Shown piece by piece: positions 32,036 to 39,992 of a DNA stretch of 64,000 nucleotides. The stretch comes from an uncultured Allomuricauda sp. Lineage in GTDB: Bacteria; Bacteroidota; Bacteroidia; Flavobacteriales; Flavobacteriaceae. Position 1 is the first letter of the stretch; every line of letters starts with the position of its first letter. Below the pieces are notes generated by a model. That model saw nothing but the letters and a program-made list of their open reading frames with translations. It was not told the DNA's origin and did no database searches. Made by a program: the position numbers and the translations under genes. The DNA lies in NCBI RefSeq assembly GCF_947495325.1, contig NZ_CANLYK010000002.1, forward strand, positions 930,001 through 994,000, in the 5' to 3' direction.

Positions 32036-33325
32036 TTGGACACTTCGTTAATCATTATTATCCTTTCCTTGCTGTTCTCAGCTTTTTTCTCAGGAATGGA
32101 AATCGCTTTTGTTTCTGCAAATAGAATTCACATTGAAATAGAAAAGAAACAAGAGGGCTTTTTTGCTAAGGTCCTTACATGGCTTACAGAAAAACCATCC
32201 AAGTTTATTGCGACCATGCTCATTGGAAACAATATTGCATTAGTCATTTATGGGTTTTTCATGGGAGATGTGCTAATGGATTGGTTCCAGAACCTAGTTC
32301 CCACATCTTCAGAATTTTTAAATTCATTGCTTACCGATTTCAGCCTCCTTTCCCAAACAATTATTTCAACCTTAATAATCCTGATGACAGCGGAGTTTTT
32401 GCCCAAAGTGCTGTTCCAGATATATTCCAATACACTTTTAAAGGTTTTTGCCATTCCCGCTTACTTTTTTTACATCCTGTTCTCCTTTATTTCATGGTTC
32501 GTGATCAAAGTATCAGATTTTATACTGCGTGTTTTTTTTAAGACCGAAGGGGATGAAGTACAATTGGCGTTTACAAAATTGGAGCTTGGCGACTATATTA
32601 CGGAGCAAATGGAAACAGTAGAAGAAGAAGATGAGGTAGATTCAGAAATTCAAATATTCCAGAATGCATTGGAATTTTCCGCTCAAAAGGCACGAGAGGT
32701 AATGGTTCCCAGAACGGAGATTATGGCCGTAGAAATTGATGAGACCCCTAAAAACCTTACCAAATTATTTACGGAAACAGGCTATTCCAAAATATTGGTT
32801 TATAAGGAAAGCGTTGATGAGATTATTGGTTATGTGCATTCCTATGAACTCTTCAAAAAGCCGAAAACCATTAAAAGTATTTTATTACCGGTTGAATTTG
32901 TTCCGGAGACAATGCTCATTCAAGACATTCTGAATGTTTTGACCAAAAAAAGAAAGAGCATGGCAGTGGTTTTGGACGAGTACGGTGGTACTTCTGGGAT
33001 TATGACCGTAGAGGATATTATTGAAGAGTTATTTGGAGAAATAGAAGACGAGCACGATTCCACTGATTTGGTTGAAGAACAATTAAGTGAAAATGTATAC
33101 AAGTTTTCTGCCCGTTTAGAAGTGGACTATATCAATGAAAACTATAAATTGGAACTTCCAGAAAGCGATGAATATGAAACTTTGGGAGGATTGATCATGA
33201 ATGATATTGGGGAAATCCCCGAGCAGGACACAGAAATAAAAATAGATAATTTCTTATTTCAGATTTTAGAAGTATCCAACACAAAAATAGATTTGGTCAG
33301 CGTGCACGTTCTAGCTGAAGATTAA
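32036..33325 (+). CDS. CNNM/CorC-type transporter-like protein (hemolysin C family)
   Basis: A 429-residue membrane protein: a DUF21/CNNM domain with about four TM segments (about 1-165, SAFFSGMEIAFVSANRIHIE, SKFIATMLIGNNIALVIYG), two CBS repeats (about 200-325, AREVMVPRTEIMAVEI; KSMAVVLDEYGGTSGIMTVEDIIEELFGEIEDEHD) and a C-terminal CorC_HlyC domain (about 340-425). This family handles Mg2+ or other divalent ions. The start appears to be TTG 32036 (TTGGACACTTCG), since the next in-frame ATG is within TM1. It is unlikely to be gliding protein GldE because gldD/ssb/mutY are absent. Confidence 0.88.
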   Translation: MDTSLIIIILSLLFSAFFSGMEIAFVSANRIHIEIEKKQEGFFAKVLTWLTEKPSKFIATMLIGNNIALVIYGFFMGDVLMDWFQNLVPTSSEFLNSLLTDFSLLSQTIISTLIILMTAEFLPKVLFQIYSNTLLKVFAIPAYFFYILFSFISWFVIKVSDFILRVFFKTEGDEVQLAFTKLELGDYITEQMETVEEEDEVDSEIQIFQNALEFSAQKAREVMVPRTEIMAVEIDETPKNLTKLFTETGYSKILVYKESVDEIIGYVHSYELFKKPKTIKSILLPVEFVPETMLIQDILNVLTKKRKSMAVVLDEYGGTSGIMTVEDIIEELFGEIEDEHDSTDLVEEQLSENVYKFSARLEVDYINENYKLELPESDEYETLGGLIMNDIGEIPEQDTEIKIDNFLFQILEVSNTKIDLVSVHVLAED

Positions 33326-33409
33326 CAATTTCCACAATGTTTTGGGCTTTCTTAATTGAAAAGAAAATGGTATTTTCGCCCACTGAAATTAAAGTAAACC
33401 AGCACTAAA

Positions 33410-35539
33410 ATGGCAATATTAGAGAATATTAGAAAACGAACAACCGTACTGATTTTGATTATTGGTTTGGCATTGTTCGCATTTGTAATATCAGGAGTGT
33501 TTAGCAGCAATGATTTTGCAGGCACAAAAGTAAGCTCCTCTGTGGCAGAAGTAAATGGAGAAAATATTTCCATTGATGACTTTAGAAAAGAGGTAGAAAA
33601 TGCATCCAGAAGATTTGGCTCAAGTCTTTCTTCAACCCAATTGGTAAACCGTGTTTACGATCAAGAAGTGAGAAAATCCATTTTGGGACAACAGTTTCAA
33701 GATTTGGGTATTGATGTGGAAAGTGATCAAATAATAGAATTTGTAAAAACTTCGGGGTACGCGCAAATTCCAGATTTTCAAGATGAAAACGGAATTTTTA
33801 ATCCAGAAGTCTTCAAAAGTGCCATTGCTGATTGGAAGGTAAATGATCCTCTGCGATACGATGCTTGGTTGCAAGATGAACAATCCATTATACAAGCTGC
33901 CAAAGAACGTTTGTACTTTAATTTGATTAAAGGTGGAGTTGGCGCTACGCTTTCCGAAGGGGAATTTGATTATAAAATGGCCAACGAAAAAGTGGATATA
34001 CAGTATGTGAGAGTTCCTTATGCTTCAATAGCGGATAGTAGTATTCAGGTTTCCAAAAAAGAGATTCAAACGTATATCGATGATCACAAAGATGATTTTC
34101 AGCAAGAAGAAGCCCGTGATATCCGATTTGTTTATTTTGAAGAAAAGGCTTCTGCGGATGATGAGAAATCAGTAAAAGATGCAATTACTGCACTTCTTAA
34201 TGATACGGTTGAATATTCAGAAGAAAGAGATGCTACCGATACTATTGCCGGTTTCAGTACTACCACTGATATGGCCGCTTTTCTTGATAGAAATTCAGAT
34301 ACCAAGTTTGATACCATCTATAAGGCCAAAAAGGATTTGCCAGCTGTTGCGGCAGATACTTTAATGACACTAAAAATCGGTGAAACTTATGGACCTTATC
34401 GTGATGGCGATTTCTTTAAAATTTCTAGAATAATGGATGTAAAACCTGAAGGCTCGGTTAAATCAAGTCATATTCTTTATGCTTACGCAGGTTCCGAAAG
34501 AGCTAACCCTGATATCACAAGAACAAAGGAAGAAGCAGAGGAAGAAGCAAAAAAGATGTTGGTTGAGGCCAAAAAGGCGGATGCTAATTTTGCTAACCTT
34601 GCAAGGGAAAATTCCGACGATCCCACTGCAACTCAACGCTCAGGTGATATCGGATATTTCCAGGAGTCCAACCTAGGTTTGGCCGAAGCATATAGAAATT
34701 ACTTATTTTCGCACGATTTAGGAGAAATTGGCCTAGTAGAAACCCCTTTTGGTTTCCATATCATAAAGGTTGACGATAAACAAGACATTCTTCAAATAGC
34801 GACCCTATCCAGAGAGATTGAACCATCAGAGGAAACCATCAATACATTGTTTACCGATGCAACCAAGTTTGAGATGGCCACTATAGATGGAGAAGCTGAA
34901 TCTTTTTCAGATATCGCTAAGGAAAGTAGTTATTCGGTAAGACCCGTAAACAAAATAAAAGAGATGGATGAGAATCTTCCAGGTCTTTCAGCCCAAAGAA
35001 GTATAGTTCAGTGGGCATTTAATGATGATACCAAGGTAGGGGAGATTAAACGTTTTAGTATAAACAATGGATATGCCGTTGTACAATTGACTAAAAAACA
35101 TGAAGAAGGTCTAATGTCTCCCGAAGATGCTTCTGCAACCGCATTGCCTAAAATCAGAAAAGAACGTAAAGCAGAACAAATCATCGCTGCCAATCAGGGA
35201 AAGGCCATGGATGTTCTTGCAAAAGATAACAATGTAACAACTTCCAATGCCACTGCAGTTACAATGAAATCACCCACTATTCCAGGTGCTGGTAGAGAAC
35301 CATTGGTGATAGGTACTGCTTTTGGTTTAGCGCAAGATGCTACATCTAAACTTATTAAGGGTGAAACAGGAGTATTTTTAGTGAAGGTGACGAAGAAAGA
35401 AGAGGCACCTACTTTAGAAAACTTTAGCACGTATGCCAATACCTTAAAAACCAATGCATCCAATCGCGTAAATAGTGCAGTGTACAATGCGCTAAAAGAA
35501 GGAGCGGAGATTGAAGATAAACGAGCAATCTTTTATTAG
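33410..35539 (+). CDS. PpiD/SurA-like periplasmic peptidyl-prolyl isomerase
   Basis: A 709-residue foldase anchored by one N-terminal TM helix (LILIIGLALFAFVISGVF), with a SurA-N-like chaperone region (about 30-200, VAEVNGENISIDDFRKEVE) and a parvulin domain at about 345-455 (VKSSHILYAYAG ... DPTATQRSGDIGYF ... FGFHIIKVDD). A C-terminal region (about 550-705) resembles another inactive rotamase module. PpiD-type proteins help outer-membrane and periplasmic proteins fold after Sec export. It has an 84-bp upstream spacer containing GTATTTTCG, a poor -7 box, and ends at a strong terminator. It closes the coaX-lptC string. Confidence 0.9.
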   Translation: MAILENIRKRTTVLILIIGLALFAFVISGVFSSNDFAGTKVSSSVAEVNGENISIDDFRKEVENASRRFGSSLSSTQLVNRVYDQEVRKSILGQQFQDLGIDVESDQIIEFVKTSGYAQIPDFQDENGIFNPEVFKSAIADWKVNDPLRYDAWLQDEQSIIQAAKERLYFNLIKGGVGATLSEGEFDYKMANEKVDIQYVRVPYASIADSSIQVSKKEIQTYIDDHKDDFQQEEARDIRFVYFEEKASADDEKSVKDAITALLNDTVEYSEERDATDTIAGFSTTTDMAAFLDRNSDTKFDTIYKAKKDLPAVAADTLMTLKIGETYGPYRDGDFFKISRIMDVKPEGSVKSSHILYAYAGSERANPDITRTKEEAEEEAKKMLVEAKKADANFANLARENSDDPTATQRSGDIGYFQESNLGLAEAYRNYLFSHDLGEIGLVETPFGFHIIKVDDKQDILQIATLSREIEPSEETINTLFTDATKFEMATIDGEAESFSDIAKESSYSVRPVNKIKEMDENLPGLSAQRSIVQWAFNDDTKVGEIKRFSINNGYAVVQLTKKHEEGLMSPEDASATALPKIRKERKAEQIIAANQGKAMDVLAKDNNVTTSNATAVTMKSPTIPGAGREPLVIGTAFGLAQDATSKLIKGETGVFLVKVTKKEEAPTLENFSTYANTLKTNASNRVNSAVYNALKEGAEIEDKRAIFY

Positions 35540-35565
35540 GAAGAAAATATAATTTGATTTTAAAA

Positions 35566-35588
35566 GCCTCCAACTTGGAGGCTTTTTT
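35566..35588 (+). terminator. Intrinsic terminator after the PpiD-like gene
   Basis: GCCTCCAACTTGGAGGC (35566-35582) forms a 7-bp GC-rich stem with a 3-base loop, followed by T6 on the plus strand. The opposite strand has TTTTA, so it may also serve the convergent GDYXXLXY gene. Confidence 0.85.
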
Positions 35589-35591
35589 AGT

Positions 35592-36167
35592 TTATTTCTG
35601 CTGTTTGGCTTTTACAATCTCTCTTATGGACTGCCCATCAATCAAAACATCCTTAAGTACAGCATCACCATTTTTTATATTGACCAAAGCATAGGTAACA
35701 CTGGTAGTATCCAACTGGGATTCAGTATACGTTAATTCCGCATCATGCGCTTTGGATTCCTCCATATAGAATCGGTCAAAAGGATAATCAATTATTAATT
35801 CTGTAGTGGTATAAGAAGTAATATAGCCAACTTCAGCTTTTACAAAACCCTCTTTTTCACTCAATTTTTCTTTTGAAACTGATTTGATTTTCGCAAAGCC
35901 ATCATCGTCTTCGGTTAGGGAAATAAAAATATCATCACCTCGTACCCAATCATGTTCTTTTGGAATTTCTATTGTATTTTCATCATAACGTAGCGTAATA
36001 TACTTCCCTCTAAATGGGTCATTGGGGTCTACAGGTGCAGTTTTGAATTTGTATTCTTTCCCACTGGCCAATACATCTTCTTTATCCAATATCATTTTAG
36101 CAGGGACTGATAGTTGCATTAAGCACACAAGAACAAATACGGGTAGCACAAATTTTTTAATGTTCAT
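35592..36167 (-). CDS. GDYXXLXY-domain protein, partner of DUF2157
   Basis: A 191-residue protein with an N-terminal hydrophobic segment (VLPVFVLVCLMQLSVPA) and a periplasmic beta-rich domain. The family's name-giving motif is altered here: FRGKYITLRYD instead of GDYxxLxY. VKAEVGYITSYTTTELIIDYPFDRFYMEES continues the usual pattern of this family. Start ATG 36167 overlaps the end of the DUF2157 gene by 11 bases. The track's extension to 36206 lies entirely inside that gene. GDYXXLXY and DUF2157 genes regularly occur together, but their function is unknown. Confidence 0.82.
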   Translation of the reverse strand: MNIKKFVLPVFVLVCLMQLSVPAKMILDKEDVLASGKEYKFKTAPVDPNDPFRGKYITLRYDENTIEIPKEHDWVRGDDIFISLTEDDDGFAKIKSVSKEKLSEKEGFVKAEVGYITSYTTTELIIDYPFDRFYMEESKAHDAELTYTESQLDTTSVTYALVNIKNGDAVLKDVLIDGQSIREIVKAKQQK

Positions 36168-37443
36168 TTTTCTTTCTTTTTCTGAGCATCCAATAGTTTG
36201 TGGCAAAAAAACCGACTCCTACCAATACAAATAGAATTCCTCTTACAACAAAGCTCAGGTCAGTGTCAAAGAACCTACATGTTATTAATATGGTAATTAT
36301 GGCCAAACCATAGTTCAATATCCCCAAATGATTTTTTTCGGCACCATTTCTAATGGTAAGGATACCTATTGCCAAAACCAATAGATTGATTAGGACTACT
36401 GCAAATGAAAAGTAGTGTCCAATAATGAAAGTAATGGCAAATACTATAAACATGGGTGCAAGTGGCTTTATATCTTCGATAGATTTATTCTTTTGATATA
36501 CATAAAACATCCAGCTCGCCAATGCGGTTAAAATTACAGACACTATAAATTCAGGTGTTATTATCAGCTCTTCGAATACGTATTCATGTTTTCTTAAATC
36601 CTCCCAAATCTCAGAAAAACTTAATGTTAGTAGCAAAATGATTATACCAAGGCTGCCAAAAAAACCATAACCATTGCTCCTTGCTTTTTGTTTCGTAAAA
36701 AAGTCTAGATTTCCGATTAGGTAGAAAAGCCCAAAAAGACTGAAATAGGCCACCATCATAAGTTCTCCTTCTTTGTCGGCAAGAGTGCCTAATACAATAA
36801 GAACGGATAAGGGAACAAACCAATTATGTAGCACCATAAAATTGCTCTTCGGTCTTTTCTTGAATAATTGATAATAATGGGGAAGTATACTCAAAAGCAG
36901 CGGCCAATAGAGATATGATTCTTTTGAAGGGCTTGACCAATAGCTTGTTTCAGTTGCATAATAGGTTATTCCAACAATAAAGAATAGGGAAGTCAATGAA
37001 GAATTCATTACATATACTATTGGAAGACAGATTAACATCCATGTTAATATAAATGTGCTTAAATTGCCAGGGATGTTATAAACTTGACTTACCAGGGATA
37101 TACTTGCACCAACGCCAAAAAACAGGAATGAGGAAGCACTCTCCTTCCAAGCTATACTTTCATTTTTTTTGATTAACGTGTAACCGCAGAGCAGCTGTCC
37201 TATTACAAGAGGTAAAAAGGCAAAAATGGTTTTTATGGTTTTTGAAAGTTCATCCCAATTATGTGCTATGATCAAAATAATTCCAAGCCCTACTAAAATA
37301 GCTCCCAAGATTCCGAATACTACAAAAAGGCGATTTATGGAAGAATCTCCTTTGTCTTTGTAGTGATTCTTGATTTTCTCTGCAGTTTCCTGTGTAATGA
37401 CATCGGCCTCGATAAGGTCTTGTAAATCCTTGAGAATACTCAT
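36157..37443 (-). CDS. DUF2157 polytopic membrane protein
   Basis: A 428-residue inner-membrane protein. The N-terminal cytoplasmic part (LQDLIEADVITQETAEKIKNHYKD) is the typical DUF2157 start, then about 10-12 TM helices, beginning FVVFGILGAILVGLGIILIIAHNWDEL. The NWDEL motif just after the first TM pair is characteristic. It ends in a basic tail (MLRKRKKNEH). It is translationally coupled to the downstream GDYXXLXY gene. A weak promoter (TTTG-N17-TCAATTTG) can be read just upstream on the minus strand. Physiological role not known. Confidence 0.85.
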   Translation of the reverse strand: MSILKDLQDLIEADVITQETAEKIKNHYKDKGDSSINRLFVVFGILGAILVGLGIILIIAHNWDELSKTIKTIFAFLPLVIGQLLCGYTLIKKNESIAWKESASSFLFFGVGASISLVSQVYNIPGNLSTFILTWMLICLPIVYVMNSSLTSLFFIVGITYYATETSYWSSPSKESYLYWPLLLSILPHYYQLFKKRPKSNFMVLHNWFVPLSVLIVLGTLADKEGELMMVAYFSLFGLFYLIGNLDFFTKQKARSNGYGFFGSLGIIILLLTLSFSEIWEDLRKHEYVFEELIITPEFIVSVILTALASWMFYVYQKNKSIEDIKPLAPMFIVFAITFIIGHYFSFAVVLINLLVLAIGILTIRNGAEKNHLGILNYGLAIITILITCRFFDTDLSFVVRGILFVLVGVGFFATNYWMLRKRKKNEH

Positions 37444-37596
37444 TTTTTCATTTCAAATTGACGTAATGATGGGTCAAACAAAACCCATAACAATTTTGAT
37501 TCTAGATGAATATAGCAAAAATCATTGGAGTTATAGTTTGATGATTGATAACTCTCTTTTTTGAATTGATACGTTGATACATCAATCTTGGTTCAG

Positions 37597-38508
37597 TTAC
37601 AAAACCATTTCACGAAATGGATAACAGGTGTTAAATCCTTTGGATGAAAAATAGGATGGAACATTTTCGTCTCCAGTAACCATGACAAAGTCTCCGCCCC
37701 ATGCGCCAAGACTTTTTACAGCTCCGGAAAAATCTTTAAAAAGCTTGGATTTTATGGTTGGTAAGCCCAATACTTTGGATAACGTTTCTTCATGTTCTTG
37801 AATTAAGGTTTCAAATTCTGAAAGTGAAGAGGAGGCAATCACTTTTTTGGTAATTGAAGAGACTTTGGAAATTAAACTGTTCTTACTAAATCGTTGTTTT
37901 CGATAGTTGGTAATCGCTTCTTTACTGCTTTGTTTTTGGTTGAGATGGACAAAGTAAATAGAATCTTTAAAGGAAGGACTAAAAGCCACTTCCTCAACTT
38001 TAGGACTGCCATTTTCCAATCGATATAAAATAGGACTATCATGTTGCGCACAGGCAATATCATAACCGCTCCCACCAAACGCGTTCCAAAGCAATTTATA
38101 GGGATCAATTTTTGCCCATTGGGCAATGTTATTTATTAATGTTGATGAAGTACCTAAGCCCCAATTTCGCGGAAAATTAAGATAGGTTTCAACAGTAAGT
38201 CCAGCTGAATTTTGTAAAAATTCCGGGTTTTGTGATTTGGCTTCGGACAGTAAATCTATCAATGTTTTTGAAATTGATCTATCCGTTGTGGAAACTATGC
38301 TCAAACCATCCAGGTCAAAGCTTCCGTTAAACCATATGCTTTTTTTTTCGTCAAAACTTTTCCATTCCAACAAGCCCATGGATGTGGTCTGGGTCACGTT
38401 TAAAGATTGTCCATATTTGGTCGGTACGGCCAACCCAAGGGCTCCATCCAAAATGGCATACTCTCCAGAGAGCAATAATTTACCGTTGCTATAAAACTCC
38501 TTTTGCAT
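37597..38508 (-). CDS. GYDIA-family GHMP kinase
   Basis: A 303-residue small-molecule kinase of the GHMP superfamily: YSNGKLLLSGEYAILDGALGLAVPT at the N-terminus as in mevalonate and phosphomevalonate kinases, the ATP loop NWGLGTSSTLINN (about 115-127), and the name-giving FGGSGYDIACA. Located directly downstream of HMG-CoA reductase with a one-base overlap (TAATG), so it most likely acts in the mevalonate route to isoprenoids. Whether it phosphorylates mevalonate, phosphomevalonate or another alcohol cannot be told. The remaining mevalonate genes are not in the window. Confidence 0.87.
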   Translation of the reverse strand: MQKEFYSNGKLLLSGEYAILDGALGLAVPTKYGQSLNVTQTTSMGLLEWKSFDEKKSIWFNGSFDLDGLSIVSTTDRSISKTLIDLLSEAKSQNPEFLQNSAGLTVETYLNFPRNWGLGTSSTLINNIAQWAKIDPYKLLWNAFGGSGYDIACAQHDSPILYRLENGSPKVEEVAFSPSFKDSIYFVHLNQKQSSKEAITNYRKQRFSKNSLISKVSSITKKVIASSSLSEFETLIQEHEETLSKVLGLPTIKSKLFKDFSGAVKSLGAWGGDFVMVTGDENVPSYFSSKGFNTCYPFREMVL

Positions 38509-39824
38509 TAGTTAGATCTAATCTTTTCCAAAGCTTCTTTTACAGAGGCATTGGTAACGGCATGGTCTTTAAAATAATCCACAAGTTGCAGTTTTTCGCT
38601 TTCGGTAGCTCCTATTTGGTTCAGCATGTTCAGCAAATGCATTTTCATATGCCCTTTTTGAATTCCCGTAGTTACCAAAGAACGGACCGCTGCAAAATTT
38701 TGTGCCAATCCGGCTACGGCAACAATCTGCATCAATTCTTTTGCGTTCGGATTTTGAAGGATCTCCATCGCCAGTTTTACCAAGGGGTGAAGCGAAGTCA
38801 ATCCACCCACAGTGCCTAGAGCTAGTGGAACTTCAATCCAGAACTTAAAGATATCGCCTTCAATGCTTGCATGGGTTAGACTTGAGTAACTACCATTTTT
38901 GGACGCATAAGCATGAACCCCTGCTTCAACGGCCCTAAAATCATTCCCTGTTGCCAAAACCACTGAGTCAATACCGTTCATTATGCCCTTATTGTGGGTT
39001 ACGGCTCTATACGGTTCTGCCTTGGCAATAGAAATTGCCTGTATTATTTTTTTAGCAAATTCTTCTGGTGGAATATTGTCTTCATTTAGTTCATGAACTG
39101 GACAGTTCACTTCTGCCTTCACCAAACAATTGGGCACATAATTGGATAGGATACTCATTATAATTTCTATCTCCTTCTCGGCATCCGTAAAATTGTGATA
39201 TCCATTTGCCTTTTCCTGCAATGTTTTGGCAAATTGTTCCAAACATGAATTGATAAAATTGGCCCCCATCGCATCCAGTGTTTCAAAAGTGCAGTGCAAT
39301 TGGTAATACCCATCAATCTTATCACTTAAATTCCGAAGTTGTATAGTACTGATTCCACCACCACGTTTTTCCATATTTTTGGTGATAGCAGCGGTATCTT
39401 TGTAAAAATCAGGTTTTATCTCCTCAAAAAAAGTATTTAATTTTTCGGAACTTCCTTTAAATATAAAATGAACCTGCCCTACTTTTTCAGTTCCTAGAAT
39501 CTCAGTTTTAAACCCACCACGATTTAACCAAAATTTGGCGGCCTTACTTGCGGCGGCCACCACGGAACTTTCTTCAATGGCCATAGGAATGGCATAGAGC
39601 GTATCATTTATCAGAAAATTAGGGGCAATCGCAAAAGGGAGGTAATAGTTGGTAACCGTATTTTCTATAAACTCGTCATGCAGTTTTTGTAGTTCTATAT
39701 CGTCGTTCCAATAACGCTTCAATAGTTGCTTGGTTTCCTCTGGATTTTTGGTAAAGTTGGAGGCGACCCAATTAATTTTTTCGCTTTTGGATAGTTTGGA
39801 AAATCCTTCAACAGGAGTGGTCAT
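38508..39824 (-). CDS. Hydroxymethylglutaryl-CoA reductase, class II ('degradative' type)
   Basis: Interconverts HMG-CoA and mevalonate using NAD(P)H. The 438 residues fit the class II bacterial form: an N-terminal ENTVTNYYLPFAIAPNFLIN, the catalytic glutamate region MAIEESSVVAAASKAAKFW, the substrate lysine in HNKGIMNGIDSV, and LALGTVGGLTSLHPLVKLAMEIL late in the chain. Databases call this type 'degradative', but in Bacteroidota it supplies mevalonate for isoprenoids, which fits the GYDIA kinase next door. A -7-like TATATTTG (minus strand, 39851-39844) lies 20 bases upstream, with no convincing -33 box. Confidence 0.93.
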   Translation of the reverse strand: MTTPVEGFSKLSKSEKINWVASNFTKNPEETKQLLKRYWNDDIELQKLHDEFIENTVTNYYLPFAIAPNFLINDTLYAIPMAIEESSVVAAASKAAKFWLNRGGFKTEILGTEKVGQVHFIFKGSSEKLNTFFEEIKPDFYKDTAAITKNMEKRGGGISTIQLRNLSDKIDGYYQLHCTFETLDAMGANFINSCLEQFAKTLQEKANGYHNFTDAEKEIEIIMSILSNYVPNCLVKAEVNCPVHELNEDNIPPEEFAKKIIQAISIAKAEPYRAVTHNKGIMNGIDSVVLATGNDFRAVEAGVHAYASKNGSYSSLTHASIEGDIFKFWIEVPLALGTVGGLTSLHPLVKLAMEILQNPNAKELMQIVAVAGLAQNFAAVRSLVTTGIQKGHMKMHLLNMLNQIGATESEKLQLVDYFKDHAVTNASVKEALEKIRSN

Positions 39825-39992
39825 AGAGCTTGGTTAAAGGGTTCAAATATAAAGATAATGCTGTTTTTCATTGTATTTAAGTCATTTTTCAATAGTGTTG
39901 GGATGTGTTTTCTGTTGCAATTGTAACATTAAAGTTTAGATTTTCGATAAATATTAGTAAACTTGGTAGATTTTAATCAATTTATAACTTCA

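Noticed and set aside
32036-33325. Gliding-motility protein GldE
   Set aside because: GldE shares the CNNM fold, but its usual neighbours (gldD, ssb, mutY) are absent.
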